64,000 bases of DNA from Coffea arabica (GCF_036785885.1 NC_092322.1:39267994-39331993), one strand, 5' to 3'; counted from the first letter of the stretch, positions 12,558 through 26,018 are shown. A program made the numbers and translations. The notes: a model not told the origin generated them from the sequence alone.

Positions 12558-13736
12558 GTGGAAAAACTCGCAAAGGTTACCTCGAACAGATTTGAGCTAG
12601 TAGAAGGAAGATTGGACCAACTCACTACAATGTACAGGAATGTAGAGGTCCAAATTGGCCAAATTACTAGTTCCTTGAACAATCGAAATCAAGGAGAATT
12701 ACCTAGCAAAACGGAGGTTAATCCTAAGGAGCATGTCAAAGCCATTACTCTTCGTAGTGGTAAACAATTAGAAGATCCTCCAGTGGTGGAAATTGAGAAA
12801 AATAAGAGTGAAAAACAAGAAGAAAAGCAGAGGAACCAAGAGGCGATAGTGGAAGAAAATAGCCGGGAGAAACCAAGAGAAAATCAACCATCATCTTCCA
12901 CTACCATTCCGACACCTCCTGTAGTTCCATTTTCCCAAAGGCTCAAGGAAAATAAGTTTGATAAAAATTTTAAAAAATTTGTTAAAATCTTCAAACAATT
13001 GCATATTAACATTCCTTTTCCCGATGCTATTTTGCAGATTGTCTCATATGCGAAATTTCTTAAGGAAATCATGACTCGGAAGAAAAAATTGGAAGACTGT
13101 GAAACAATAGCATTAACAGAGGAGTGTAGTGCAATTATTCAAAATAAGCTACCACTGAAGTTGAAGGATCCGGAGAGTTTTTCTATACCTTGCACCATAG
13201 GTAACATTGATTTTTCTAAAGCATTGTGTGATCTTGGTGCTAGTGTATCACTAATTCCTTTAACGATGGCTAGACAATTGGATTTGCATGAGTTTAAACG
13301 CACTGATATTACTTTGCAACTAGCGGATAGGTCTATTAGATATCCATTGGGGGTGTTAGAGAATGTATCGATAAAAGTTCAAAAATTTATCATTCCAATG
13401 GATTTTGTGGTGTTAGGTATGGAAGAAAATATATCTATGCCAATTATTCTAGGTAGATCATTTCTAACTACTGTAGGTACTATTATTGATGTCAAAAATG
13501 GCAAGCTTAAGTTTCAAGTAGGTGAAAAAGAGGTAGAATTTAATTTGAATGAAATGAAAAAATACCCTTCTTTTACCGATCATGCTTATTCTATTCGCAC
13601 AATTGATAAATTAACCCAAGAGATGAGTCAAGTCAATTTTGACTTCGATCCTCTTGAGTATTGTTTAATGAGTTTAGGTAAGCAAGAAGGTAATTGTGGA
13701 GAGATTGAAGAATTGGCCAAGTATTTGAATTTTTAA
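12558..13736 (+). CDS. Athila gag C-terminus and aspartic protease (open frame of 392 aa)
   Basis: A long open segment of the otherwise broken polyprotein. The N-terminal ~80 residues hold the gag tail (VKAITLRSGKQLE motif at about residues 55-75). A charged linker follows, then the retropepsin-like domain with active-site CDLGASVSLIP near residue 225 and the flap/ILGRSFL region near residue 295. It processes the Gag-Pol polyprotein in related elements. The start given is simply the first ATG after a frame break, not a true initiator. The following segment (13737 on) continues the pol linker after a stop. I see no damage inside this stretch, but without intact gag and RT it is part of a dead element. 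Confidence 0.85.
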   Translation: MEKLAKVTSNRFELVEGRLDQLTTMYRNVEVQIGQITSSLNNRNQGELPSKTEVNPKEHVKAITLRSGKQLEDPPVVEIEKNKSEKQEEKQRNQEAIVEENSREKPRENQPSSSTTIPTPPVVPFSQRLKENKFDKNFKKFVKIFKQLHINIPFPDAILQIVSYAKFLKEIMTRKKKLEDCETIALTEECSAIIQNKLPLKLKDPESFSIPCTIGNIDFSKALCDLGASVSLIPLTMARQLDLHEFKRTDITLQLADRSIRYPLGVLENVSIKVQKFIIPMDFVVLGMEENISMPIILGRSFLTTVGTIIDVKNGKLKFQVGEKEVEFNLNEMKKYPSFTDHAYSIRTIDKLTQEMSQVNFDFDPLEYCLMSLGKQEGNCGEIEELAKYLNF

Positions 13737-14117
13737 GCACCTTACAAAAGGGGTAATTTATATGAAATTCTTAGCCAAGGAAAAGGGTTTTCACCACCTT
13801 CAGAAATTGAACATCTAAAGTTAGAGCTCAAATCACTTCCAACTCATTTAAGATATGAATTTCTTGGAGAAAATAGCACTTTACCTGTAATTGTTAGTGC
13901 TGACCTTGATGATGGGCAGTGTGCAAAATTGTTAAGAGTTCTAAGAAGGTATAAGAAGGCAATTGGATGGACAATTTCAGACATTAAAGGTATACGTTCT
14001 TCTATATGCATGCATCGCATTTTATTGGAGGACAATTGCAAACTAGTGGTGGAAACACAAAAAAGATTCAATCTAAACATGAAAGAGGTGGTAAGAAATG
14101 AAATTCTTAAGTGACTT
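13737..14117 (+). pseudogene. Athila pol linker and N-terminal RT region, interrupted
   Basis: Carries the family linker: LKLELKSLPTHLRYEFLG, LPVIVSADLDD, then RRYKKAIGWTISDIKGI and the SICMHRILLED block that precedes the RT fingers. An in-frame TGA lies at 14112-14114, a few bases before the insertion point. The solo LTR with its nested elements then separates this part from the rest of RT. The GACTT at 14113-14117 repeats at 35831-35835, where the RT frame resumes with LDAGIVFP. Confidence 0.85.
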
Positions 14118-14157
14118 TGTGACACCCCACTTCTCCCTAAGGCGAACCAGAGGGTAT

Positions 14158-17100
14158 TGTCGCGCCCCATTTTTTTGATAAATAAATAAAATGTTTTTAA
14201 AAAAAATGTATTTTGATTTAATTTATGATTGGAAAATGAATTGTGATTTAAAAGAAAAATGGGTCTAAATGGGGGTTTTGAAAATGCGACGATTTGACCC
14301 AAAATTATAGTTTAAAAAGAGTTTTTGAAAAAATGGGAGTCACCACTTGGTAATGAGTTAAGGTGTACCAAGTCACCTAAAAATGAATTTTTTAGGAAAA
14401 AGTTGTAAGAAACCCCTTTTAAACGACTCCTAGTCCACGTAAACCAAAAAAAGGTTCGGGAGTCCATTTGACGAAGGGGAAGGCAAGGATAAAAATCCAA
14501 GGCATCCCTTCGACCTAGCCAAAGGCTAGTTGCGTGATTTAACCAAAATTTTTCTTATTTTAACCAAAGAATTTATTACATTTGGATGCACTACATGAAT
14601 GCAAAAGAAAGAAAAAATGCAAACCTAAATTCTAAAATGTCTCTTGTAAGGTTTTTGGTCCCAACCACATGAATTGTGGCGGCCAATAAAGGAAAACCTT
14701 ATAGAGGTCGATTAATGCGAATGATGGCTAAAGTGCAAGTGTGCAAGTGTATAAAAGGTGCACGTGTGAATTTGGATGAAAAATCAAAGTATTAGTGTGT
14801 GCAAATGAATGAAGATAGGATTATAAATATATATATGAAACTTGAATTCTACTTGTGGAGTAAGATGAGTAAAACATAGTGAAAAATATGGATTGAAAAA
14901 TGTGGAAAGAAAAAGTGATTAAAAGAGCATGGAAGTGAGAAAAAATGAAAGTATGTCCCTAAGGGAATGCAACAAATTGGGTACGGGGATGACGCCTAAT
15001 TTTCGACTTTGATTTTCCCTCGGATTAGAAGGTAAAACTAGCGTGCTAAGGCTATCGAGTAGCCACACTCGCTCGTTTCCCTTATCAAAAGGGGTTTTTC
15101 ACGCAAATGAACCCTAACTAGCATGAGATGCAAGTCCTAAAGTGAAGGGGAAGGGGTTTGAGGAACATACCAAATGACAAACTAAGGAAAAATGCGTGAT
15201 ATGTGGTGATCATGCACTTAATGAAAAAGGAAAAAAAAACCTATTGGGTCTAGCATTGGACTAGCCCATTCTATGAATTCCGACTAGCGTTGGACTAGTG
15301 GAAACGATAAAAGAAGCCACAACTAGCGTTGGACTAGTGTGGTGACGTACATTCATCCATTCCATTCATCTATACTACAAAAAGCGAGTAGACATGCGAA
15401 TCACTTATAAACACGTAGCACATAACATTTAGCATGCTTGACTAGATGCAAAATCCTAATAAAGCATTTAACATATAACACATAGGTATGCAACCATTAC
15501 ATTTGCTAACTAAAACAAAAGGGAAAGGGAAAATGGACCAAATTACTTGCTACGCCCTATCTATTACAAGCCAAGAGGTGTACACATACCCCATTAATAA
15601 AAATCAAAAGTAAATGAAATAACTGAAAGGAAATAAGGAGAGGCTAGGAAAGCAAGTAGACATGCAAATTTCAATTAGCACATTAGTCCACATAGGAGAG
15701 AAACAAAAGGGGTAAAAGAGATTATACCTCCCCGTTGGTGATACTAAGGAAGTAAACAAACTCAACTTGGCTAGAGTCACCCAAGAAAAGACTAATTTAG
15801 GCTAAAATCACCAAAAACAAAAGATTAATGCACCAATTTAGTGATAAGATATAAACTAAACAATTTGAATCCACCAAACATCAAACTTTCCCTCAATTGC
15901 AACTCAATGAAGTCAAAACTACTTAAAGACCAAGGCAAAAAGCATGATCATCCAATCCCCAAGCATAACATCTACTAAAGACCCAAAAGCAAGCACTACT
16001 CAATCATTTGAACCTAATTGAAACTTTTAAAAACACAAAAAGTTCCCCAAGTAAATAACAAGATCCAAGCAAACATTATGGAAATTCGAAGGTCCAAGAA
16101 TGAACAAGGGTCCATGAATGATTTAAACATGCATTTTGAAAACTCAATAGCAACCATTAATCAACCAAATAAAACCAATTGAAAAATTTAAGAGCTTCAA
16201 AAGTCCCAAAAACAATGAAAGGCCAAATGATGACTCAAAGTACACCCACCTTAGGACCTAATTGTAAAGAAATGAGAACATGCTTGGCCTTTTGTGGAAC
16301 ATGGAGAAGCTCGAGGGATTAAATTGATTAAGTATTCAAATTACTTGGGCCATAGCAAGCTAAGGGGGGACTTGGGGGGTTCAAAGGCAATTTTGAAATT
16401 ATTTCATGCATGCTTACGAAGAAGATTTCTGCATTTCAAACCTTCTGCAACTAAAAACAACAAACATTTCTGCAGCCAAAAAAAACATCGCAAATTGCAT
16501 TCCCGCCAGCAAACCTCAACCTCAATCAATTTGATCAAAACCTTTCGACCAAAACATCCCAAAACTTATCGCAGCAACATGCAACACAAGTTCAACATTC
16601 AGCCAAAGCAAAACATAGAAGGAACTCATGCAAAAAGACGCAAAGAAAGTTCATGCATTCTGCAAAAATCTGAAAAGAAAACAAAAGAAAGCTTTGTTGC
16701 AACTTTTCTCAAACAAAATCATGATTTCCAGCTAGACAATAAGGCACATGATTCCGCCATCCAAACAAAACAGAAACATAGGAGAAACTGATACAGAAAT
16801 TCTGGACAGAAATGTTCATGTGAGCAGCTTGCAGGAAGAAAAAGAAAAACAGCAAAAGTGTGAGGATGAAATGCAGCTTTTGGACAAAATATGCAGGCTG
16901 GCTCGAAGATGTTTCAGGTAAAGTCATAGTTTGAAACCATACAACAAGGCACATCACCTCAATATCCAAACAAACAACAATATAGAGGGGACTGAGGCAA
17001 AATTCTGGAAGCATATTCACACAAAAAAAATGGTTTGGCAACCTGAAATTTATTTTTCCAGCAAAGTGTTTGATCTTAGTTCCAATGTTTTAAGTGACTC

Positions 17101-18915
17101 AAACATGCAAACTCAATCTAATAAAGCTGTCCATTCCTTCTCTTTAATGCCAGATTGAACATGTCACTTAAGTGTGAAGATTCATTTGACTGCTATGGAA
17201 GGGAATACGGTAAAAAATGCAGCAAACTTTCACTTCCTTCACTTCAATTTAGATGTGTTCATACCACATAACCCAAGCCACCAAACATAGCAGACATCTA
17301 ACCAGCCTTCATGACATTCAAATCAGATTTTTCACAGTCATCAACCCAACATCAAATGCGCGAACTTATGACAAGGAAAGGGAAAGAAAAATGCAACTAC
17401 ATGATATGAACATCTACCTTTAACTCAACGTTTTCAAGAAAACATGCAAAGGTTCAACCCATTCAGCAAAAACAGAATCTTTTAACATATTTCCACCCAT
17501 TCTCCCATCAAACATGTGCACCCAAAGAAACCCAAAGAAACTACAGCCAAAGAAACATTAGAATAGACCTGTCTGCAGTCCTTAAGACATTTTCTACATA
17601 TGCAAAGACTGAATGTAAACATTAAGCAAAAACCCATGAGTTCATCGGGTGGCCACTATAAAAACTCTAAACCCTTGCTATTGATCATACCCGAATCATG
17701 ACTTAGCAAGTGAACAATATGACAGAATCATAGAAACAGCAAAAACTTGAATCAGTAGTAAACATCAAGAAAATAACCTCCGATGGCTTCATCTTTTGTG
17801 AAAACAGGTAGGAATCCTCACAAATAAAGGAAAATCTTTACCTGAAAGTGTTGATTGACCTTGAAATCTGCCCAGATACGCGTGATGGTTCCAAAAGACA
17901 CGCTCGAGTACTTTTGCTGCAGAAAAGGCTGATTCGTTGAGTGATCCTTCTCCTTCCGTTCTTAGCTTTGAAGTCTTTCTCCAAATTTTCCAGATTTTCT
18001 TTGCTTGCTTTCAGATCATCCTCAGATTTTCTTTGCTTGCTTTCAGATCATCCTCAGATTTTCTTTGCTTGCTCTCAGATCCTCTTTCTCGCTTAGCTCA
18101 CTCTAAAAACTTCCTTCCCCTCGCTCAGTTTCCTTACTCTTCAAGCGGCCACTCCCCTCTCTCCTTCCTTTTCCCTTTGCCGGTTTTGCTTTTTCCGTCA
18201 CTTCCCCAGCTCTCTCTCTCCAAAAAACCTCCTGCTGGCTGCGGCTGTTTCCTGTTCTATTTATATGAGACCTCTACCCTAAAACCCTCAGCTATCCTCT
18301 GCTATATTTGCAACCAAGGACTACCCCAATACTTCCTTGCAAGCTGCAACAAAACGCAGCTTGCATGCGTTTTCCTCTTTTTTTTTTTTTTTTTTTTTTT
18401 AACTCTCAACTTAATAAATACAGAAATGATAAAATATAAATAATAATAATAACAAATTGACAAAAACCAGGTAATAATAATAATAACAAAACAAAAATAA
18501 TTTTAAACAAAAAACTAAACAAAAATGGCCATTTTTTAATTTTTCATTTTTTATCATTTTCTTTTTCTCAAAATAACTTAATAAAAATAACTAGAGTGCC
18601 CAAAGATTGAATTTGAACGTATTTTGTGAACAATTTTTTTTCCTTTTTTTATGATTTTCCTTTTTTCCCTTTTTTATGATTTTCCTTTTTTCTTTTTTCT
18701 TTTTCCTCTTTTTTTCCAAGAAAGCATTGAACTTAAATCAAAACAATTAAAACATATTTTTTTCTTTTCTTTTCGAGAAATTCTATGCTAAAAACTTAAA
18801 AAACAATAACAACATAAAAACTAAAAAAACTAAAAACTAAAAAGTGAATAAAACAAGCACAAATTAAAAAAAAAATAGATAGTAAATGAAATTACACCAA
18901 AATTTGGTGTCTACA
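14158..18915 (-). mobile_element. Tat/Ogre-like solo LTR (level 4), 4.76 kb
   Basis: Starts TGTCGCGCCCC and ends TTTGGTGTCTACA, flanked by perfect GGTAT duplications (14153-14157 and 18916-18920) inside the Tekay-type solo LTR. No coding domains; the longest frames are low-complexity. Blocks shared with Tat/Ogre-like LTRs include GAGTCACCACTTGGTAATG-like sequence, CCAAGTCACC, and three ACTAGCGTTGGACTAG-type subrepeats at 15245-15345. A 32-bp tandem array lies at 17992-18085 and a poly-T run at 18370-18400. Lineage is inferred from length and ends. Orientation is by analogy with elements that begin TGTAGACACC. Confidence 0.75.
17992..18085. repeat. 32-bp tandem repeat, about three copies
   Basis: The unit begins AGATTTTCTTTGCTTGCT and recurs at 17992, 18024 and 18056, the third being diverged at its end. 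Internal to the Tat/Ogre-like solo LTR. Confidence 0.85.
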
Positions 18916-19189
18916 GGTATCTGTGGAATGTCTGCCCAACTCTCGCCAGGACTCAAGCAGTATCCATTCGAGTTTAAAGTAAAATCATTCAATAACACTA
19001 GATAAGTAAGAAAGTGCCGAAAACTTCCAAACTTAACAATATACATAATGTTTATCCAATCATTACATTAAATTTCCAAAAAGTACATCAATACCATAAA
19101 TATGCTACAATCGGGTACATCAAATATTCAAATCGATATTAGGTTTCCGAAATACAACCAGTAAGAGGTCTAACCCAAAATATATTAAA
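18916..19189 (-). repeat. Middle segment of the Tekay-type solo LTR
   Basis: Begins GGTATCTGTGGAATGTCTGC, the direct continuation of 14118-14157 and homologous to bases ~40-300 of the complete Tekay LTR. Ends in the TTAAA duplication (19185-19189). Confidence 0.85.
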
Positions 19190-22100
19190 TGTGACGCCCC
19201 CACTTTTCCCCAAAGCGAACCAAAGGGTATCTGCGGGACGCCTGCCCAACTCTTGCCAGGACTCACGCAAAACATTCAAGCTTATTACCAATCTAAACGT
19301 CACAAGTACAAAAATATAAATACAATGATGCGGAAGCGTTCAAGTTTAACCATGGTCACCCATTATCCAACCCGTACATCGGGTGTTCAAACTACAACTT
19401 TAAAACCAAATATACCTCACGCCCAAAAACTACATTTCCAATTATAAAAGTACAACCCAAAACCAAGAGGTATAGTCAAAATATGATAGAAACCCTAAAC
19501 AAAAATACATCAGGAGGGTTTCTCCAATACGTCTCCGAATCCAGTCCTGTTAAGGAAAACAAATCTACAGGGTGAGCAAAATGCTCGTGAGGCCAAGAAC
19601 ACACATGCAAGCATATTGTTCAAATAACAATCCCAATTTACAAGTCAAGCAATCATAATTTAATAATTAATAAATTACTGAAAAAATAACCATAAACAAT
19701 TCAAGAATACTGGAGCTCTCAGGAGCTATATTCCACTTGTACATTCAATAACCTCCACGAATTGACACTCCGTCAATCGGGTAGGTTTAGTCCATAGAGC
19801 TCCACTTAACCTGTCCCCTTTCACCTTACATACCCCTGTGTCGGGTCCGCCTGTCATTTGTTTGTGGCGATACTACTCGAGTATGCCAAGCAAGACCTCT
19901 CATTAGACCAAGCTTATGTATCTCGTGGCTCGCCAAGATTCCCGACCAAACCCATGCCGACTCGGGTCCAAGGTCGGCCAATGAGATCTGGGCGTCCCCA
20001 TGTGCATTTGTGTGTCGAGGAGATTCACTCCAACGACGTATGCAACTATAGCATACTATTACATTTCATTCATTCATTCAATGCATTTCAATCCTTAAAA
20101 ATTTCATTTCTAATGAGAACGAGTGCGGTAAAGTACACACTCGACTCCAATTTCAAAATTTCCAATCATTAATAACAGTTAAGCATGTAACAAGTTTACA
20201 GACACTTGATACTCACCAAGTATTAAATGTAAGTAAGGTTAAGGAAAGTTCAGGCGTCCACCGTGGGATTCTCTTGAAGGTTCTCGTGTGCGCCTGAGCA
20301 AATAATAGTGAATGATTATTCACACAACCCAATTATTGATAAATAATTCGTGCACTATTATAATCTAGGGAATTTTGTGAAAAAGAACCTTAATTACTTG
20401 TAAATCGAGGTTCGAGTGGGATTTGATAACGTTCAAAAGTATTTAAGTCTTTATCTAGGAAATCGGGGATAAAACGTTTAGATAATATAAAAAGAATAAA
20501 GAGTTTTTGAAAAACTCTATTTCCTTGAAAGTTGGAAAATTTCAGTTTTGTTATGAATTTTTGAAAAATCGTAACTCACTCGACATAAGTCAAGAATTAG
20601 AAAACTTTATACCGTTGGAAACCTCTTAGAAAGTACTACAAGTTCCTAGAAGACACTTTTCCATGAATCGAAGTGAAAAGTGCTCAAAAATGAGCTTGAA
20701 GGTACTGTCTCGGTTCACAAGGCAGAATCAAGTTGGATTTTGGCCAATTTTGAAAATTCGGCAAAATTCACACGTTGCGAACCGGCCTCTAAAATTTGCA
20801 ACTCAATTAGAGTTGCAAGTGATATTTATAGCAGAGCAGGCAGATCAAGAATCGTAGTTTCGAGTACCGAGATACGGTAGCTCAAAGTTGGGGAAAATTC
20901 AAGACTGGAGAAGAATTTCCAGATTTGAACTTCCAATATTGGAAGTTTAGTCAGGTATCGAAACGAATTTGGATTGGTACCAAAATTGGCAGTATAATAC
21001 TCCTATAAGAAGGGTATCTCTCTATCAAATTTTGTGGAAAAATACCTTCGGAAAGGTGGTTAATCAACCAACCAAAATTTGGAAAAATTCTTAAGGCAAT
21101 CTGCCTTTAATCCTTTTCTTCCCAAATTCAATCGTTTGGCTAAGAAAATCCTCCAATCATGGTTCATATGTGAAAGGAAAGTTTAAGGAACATTCATGGT
21201 ACATTGGGTAGGTGTTTAACACCAAGAATTTTATTTAGTAAGACCACAACAAATCTTACATCAAATCTGTCCAAATCCAAGGGTTTTCAAGAACCAGGCA
21301 GTCACTGTATTTTGATCATGACTTACTCAATTTAACTCGGAATTGAGCACGGTTTATGGCGTTGGAAAATACATTCATAGGGATAAAATTCACAGAAGAA
21401 AACGTTTTGAAATTTGGCAAACAACCAGCTCGAAATTGAGCCTCAAGTTGCTGCCTCTACAAATCATTCCAGCAGAACAGAGAAACAGGACAGCTATCTT
21501 AAAACGCATGGTTCGGCTCCCACACATAGAACCAGAAAGTGCATTTTATACCGTTGGAAAGGTATGGATGTCTAGTTTCAAATACCACTGACGGCACTCA
21601 ATTTTGACGTCGGAGGACAAAGTTATGGTCAAAATACTACCGCTGGACAGGGTTATCCGAAAACAGTTTTCCACCTTGACTAGTTCACAAATAAATTCAT
21701 TTGCCCAACTAAACGTTAATGTTTTCCAATTAAAATATTTACACATCTAATACAATATATAAAAATGAAATCCAAGCCATTAGATCATGAAAAATTGGCC
21801 TTATCATGGCCGAACAAAGCAGGGGCAGTTTCGGAAAGTTTTGTCATGGCCTCAACTTTGAGTTTCCAGCAATAATACTCCATAAATCTATCATTTTAAC
21901 CACTAAACCACCATTAAATCCAACATTAAACCTCTTATCAGCAACAACCCAAGAGTAGGAATTCATAGAGCCCACTTTTCAAATTTTTCAACAAAATCAA
22001 GCCATCCATATACATGCAATTGCTTAGAGATGCATTTCTACTATTATAAACCAAGTTTAAGGTGTTGGAGTATGTTATACCTCCTTAGTGCTTTAGATCA

Positions 22101-22916
22101 GAAAATTTTGGTCCTCAAGAGGCTCCAAGAAACCGTGAAATGCAGCTCTTTAGCTAACTAGATCCAACCTCCAAGTAGTTTGCTAGTTGTTCTAAAAGTT
22201 TGGTGAAGATTGGTTGGAGTTTTGTTGTTGATTTGGTGAAGAAATTTTTGAAACAATGGAGTTAGAGAGGGAGAAGGGTTGGCCGGCAATAGGAGAGAGA
22301 AGAAAGAGTGAAATTTGATCAAGGTTAGCTTCCAAGAGAAGATTAAAATGAGTGGTGTAAATTCACTCCAAGGTCAACTCTCATTAGGGCTCGTTTGGTG
22401 CGTTTAGGGCTCGATTTTCTCTCGCGTTTGGTTCACTAGTGCACTAAACCTCTAATACACTTATGTCCATATAAATATTATTCACTCTTAATTGTCCCGA
22501 AATAAGGATCTAAAGTCCCTCAAATAAAGTCGCGCGTGTGAAAACGTATACCGTCAATTTTAACGCTATAACGCGAAACCTCCGAGAAATTCTTATAACG
22601 ATAATACTATTAACTATCACTTAAGTATTTAAATCTAAAATTATCTATTTTAAAATCATTGTACATGTCTCAAATTTTTCCGGGCTAATTGTACTCTTAA
22701 TTGGCAAAATTTTCCAAACGCGTTCTCACCTTTTCTCTAAACAAGTTCCTAAGAAAATAATTTTTGAAACGAGACACTTTCAAAATGTAACGAACTATAA
22801 TACCATGTACTTAGGTCTAATGAGACTAGAAAATAATAATCGGGCAAATATTTGAATAAATAATTAAATGAGCAAAATTTAGGGGTCGAAAAATAATAAT
22901 TTTACGAGTCCTCACA
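19190..22916 (-). repeat. Tekay 3' LTR (left copy)
   Basis: Reads TGTGACGCCCCCAC on plus and ends GTCCTCACA, so on the coding strand it begins TGTGAGGACTCG. Aligns end to end with 28631-32358. Open frames in it occur at matching places in the other LTR and are not genes. Confidence 0.93.
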
Positions 22917-22929
22917 TTCTCTCCCCCTT
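22917..22929 (-). other. Tekay polypurine tract
   Basis: On the minus strand AAGGGGGAGAGAA abuts the 3' LTR; it primes plus-strand DNA synthesis. Confidence 0.85.
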
Positions 22930-22930
22930 A

Positions 22931-24615
22931 AGAAAATTTCGTCCTTGAAATTTACCTTGATTGGCGAACAGGTCTGGATACTTTTCTCGAATTATTTTTT
23001 CGACCTCTCAAGTTGTTTCCTCCAACCCATGATTCTTCCAAAGGACTTTTACTCATGATATCTGTTTATTTCTCAATTCCTTCACCTTCCTATCCAGAAG
23101 GTTAACCGATTTTTCCTCATAGGTCAAAGTCTCATTAATCTCAACATTTTCCGGTTGTAAGACGTGAGAAGGGTCCAGATGATACTTCTTAAGCATAGAT
23201 ACATGGAACACATTATGGATTCGAGACAAACTCAGCGGTAATTCCAACTTATAGGCTACACCCCCTATACGTTGGATAACCTTGTAAGGCCCTACAAACC
23301 TTGATTGTAACTTCTTTTCTTTTCCAGACATCAAACTTGCTTTCAAAGGTGTAATCTTGAGAAATACCAAATCTCCAACAGTAAATTCCAAATCTTTTTT
23401 TCGATTATCGACATAACACTTTTGGCGGCTCTGGGCGGTCTGAATTCTTTGGCGTATCAACCTTACTTTCTCACTAGTTTCTTCAATCCAAGATACTGTG
23501 GTCGGATCTAAGATTTTCCGTTCTCCTATTTCATCCCAACAAATTGGAAACTTACATCTGCTACCATAAAGTGCTTCATACGGGGCCATCTGAATAGAAG
23601 AGTGGAAACTATTATTGTAGGCAAACTCCACTAAAGTCAAAAACTTACTCCAATTCTCTCCAAAGTCCATAATACAAGTCCGTAACATGCTCTCAAGAGT
23701 TTGAATTGTCCTCTCCGACTGTCCATCCGTCTGGGGATGATAAGTGGTACTAAAGTTCAATTTGGTCCCTAACACTTCTTGCATCTTTTGCCAGAATCTC
23801 GAAACAAATCTTGGATCTCTATCCAACACGATACTGACAGGTATTCCATGCAACCTAATGATCTCATCCAAACACAACCTAGCCAACTTCTCCAATGGGT
23901 ATTTCATATTAATCGACAGAAAATGAGCTGATTTGGTCAATCTATCCACGATTACCCAAATCGTATCATGGCCTCTCTGTGTTCTTGGTAATCCTGATAC
24001 AAAATCCATAGTGATATTCTCCCATTTCCACTCAGATATTTCTAGAGGTTGCAAAAACCCTGATGGTTTCTGATGTTCAGCTTTAACCTATTGACAAATT
24101 AAACATGTTTGGACAAATTGAGCAATCTCCTTCTTCATATTCTCCCACCAATAAAGACTCTTCAAGTCCTGGTACATTTTATTTCCTCCTGGATGTACTG
24201 TAAACTTTGATCCGTGTGCCTCTTTTAAAATTTTCTTTTTAAACCCTTCATCCTTTGGCACAACTACCCGATTTTGAAATCTCAATACACCATTCGGTCC
24301 CAAGTTAAAATCCGATTTGTCCCTCTTTTTACCCTTTTCCAACCATTTCTGTACTTCAGTGTCCTGTAATTGAAATTCCTTGATACGTTCCATCACAGTG
24401 GAATTCAATACAATATTCCCCAAAATTATTTTCCTCGATTCCAGTCGAGGGTTCCACTGACTAATTTCTTCCAACAATTCGAATTCCTTAATCATCAATC
24501 CAGCCATTTGTACTTGACGACTCAAAACATCAGCCACTACATTAGCTTTTCCTGGATGGTACTTAATCGTACAGTCATAGTTTTCCAAAAATTCCATCCA
24601 TCTACGTTGCCTCAA
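22931..24615 (-). pseudogene. Tekay RNase H end, integrase and chromodomain-like tail, with stops
   Basis: Begins with the RNase H/linker end (LRQRRWMEFLENYDC, then YHPGKANVVADVLSR), then the integrase HHCC zinc finger ending TCLICQ near 24090. A TAG follows at a position that should be Gln. The core (from 24054) shows the catalytic triad: Asp in ITMDFVSGLP, Asp in VLDRDPRF, Glu in GQSERTIQTLE. It ends with the GPYKVIQRIGGVAYKLELP and IHNVFHVSMLKKY blocks. After a TGA at 23053-23055 a chromodomain-like tail reads VKVLWKNHGLEETT, a TGA where Trp is usual, then EVEKIIREKYPDLF. At least three stops are present. Chromodomains in this lineage are thought to guide integration to heterochromatin. 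Confidence 0.9.
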
Positions 24616-24617
24616 AT

Positions 24618-26018
24618 TCAGTTCCTTTTGAGAAAATAAGTACTAAGGCTTTTGTGGTCTGTATAAACCTCAAATGTCACTCCATACAGATAATGCCTCC
24701 ATTTCTTTAGAGCAAAAACCACAGCTGTTAACTCCAAATCATGAGTCGGGTAATTCCCTTCATGCGGTTTCAATTTTCTAAAGGCATATGCTATCACTCT
24801 GTCATTTTGCATTAGAACACTCCCCAATCCTTCCTTAGAAGCATCTGTGTAAACCACAAAACTATCCTTTTCATTTGGCAAAGCTAACACAGGTGCCCAT
24901 ATCAACCGTCCTTTCAATTCCTGAAAACTTTCCTCACACTTAGGATTCCATATAAACTTCCTATTTTTCTTGGTCAATTCAGTCATGGGTCCAGCAATTT
25001 TTGAAAAATCTTGAATGAATCTCTTGTAATACCGTGCTAATCCAATAAAACTCCGAACCTCGGTAGGATTTTCCGGTCGTTTCCACTTCGAAACAGTTTC
25101 AACTTTAGTTGGATCCACTTTAATCCCATTCTCAGAAATTATGTGTCCCAAGAAAGTCACTTCTTTTAACCAGAACTCACACTTACTAAATTTAGCATAT
25201 AGTTGATGTTTCCTTAAAGTTTGCAAAACAATCCTCAAATGCTTCTCATGATCCTCCACATTCTTAAAATACACCAAAATATCATCAATGAACACTACTA
25301 TAAATTGGTCCAAATAGGGTTTGAAAACCCTATGCATTAAATCCATAAAAGCAGCAGGAGCATTTGTTAATCCAAATGGCAACACGACAAATTCAAAATG
25401 CCCATATCTCGAGTTAAAAGCAGTCTTGGGTATGTTCTTCTCCAAAATCCTCAACTGGTAATAACCCTGTCTCAAATCCAACTTCGAGAATACTACAACT
25501 CCTTGCAATTGGTCAAACAACTCGTCAATGTGGGGCAGTGAGTATTTATTCTTAATGGTGACGTCATTCAAACCTCTGTAGTCTATACACAGTCTCAAAC
25601 TCCCATCCTTTTTCTTAACAAACAAAATTGGGGCTCCCCACGGAGAATCACTCTCTTTTATAAATTCCATTTTCAACAGGTCTTGCAGTTGCAATTTCAA
25701 CTCTTTCAATTCCGCTGGAGCCATCCGATATGGCGTTCTAGAAATAGGTGCCACTCCCGGAATCACATCGATCTTAAAAGCTATTTTCCGTTCCGGGGGT
25801 AGAGACTCCAATTCTTCAGGAAAAATATCTGAAAAATCCTTTACTACCGGTGTGTTTTCCAAATTCACCTTATCACTAGGAGTGTTAATAAGAAAAGCCA
25901 AATACCCTTGAGCTCCTTTACTTAATAATTTTCTAGCCCGAATTCCTGAAATAAGTGCAGACGAAGCTAATTTACCCCTTACATCCAGTTTCAGGGTTGC
26001 TTCTCCTGGAATACGCAA
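24618..26018 (-). pseudogene. Tekay reverse transcriptase and RNase H
   Basis: 466 open codons. RT blocks in order: [50 protein letters not shown] (about residues 125-145), [29 protein letters not shown], and the catalytic FIDDILVY near residue 245. The connection follows, then RNase H with [36 protein letters not shown] and [10 protein letters not shown] copies the RNA genome and RNase H removes it. The frame is shifted after DHKSL: the normal continuation ([14 protein letters not shown]) is in the next frame at about 24640. The start given is not an initiator; the frame is continuous with protease upstream except for one TGA at about 26045. Confidence 0.92.

Noticed and set aside
16294..17158. 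A 165-codon plus frame and neighbouring frames
   Set aside because: They lie inside a non-coding Tat/Ogre-like solo LTR, have Lys/Asn/Gln-rich composition and match no family.
18420..18915. A/T-rich tail with AATAAT repeats as a separate element
   Set aside because: The GGTAT duplication places it inside the solo LTR.
20663..21591. Open frames repeated at matching places in 19190-22916 and 28631-32358
   Set aside because: They duplicate because the two regions are LTRs of one element; no domain is present and they are not genes.
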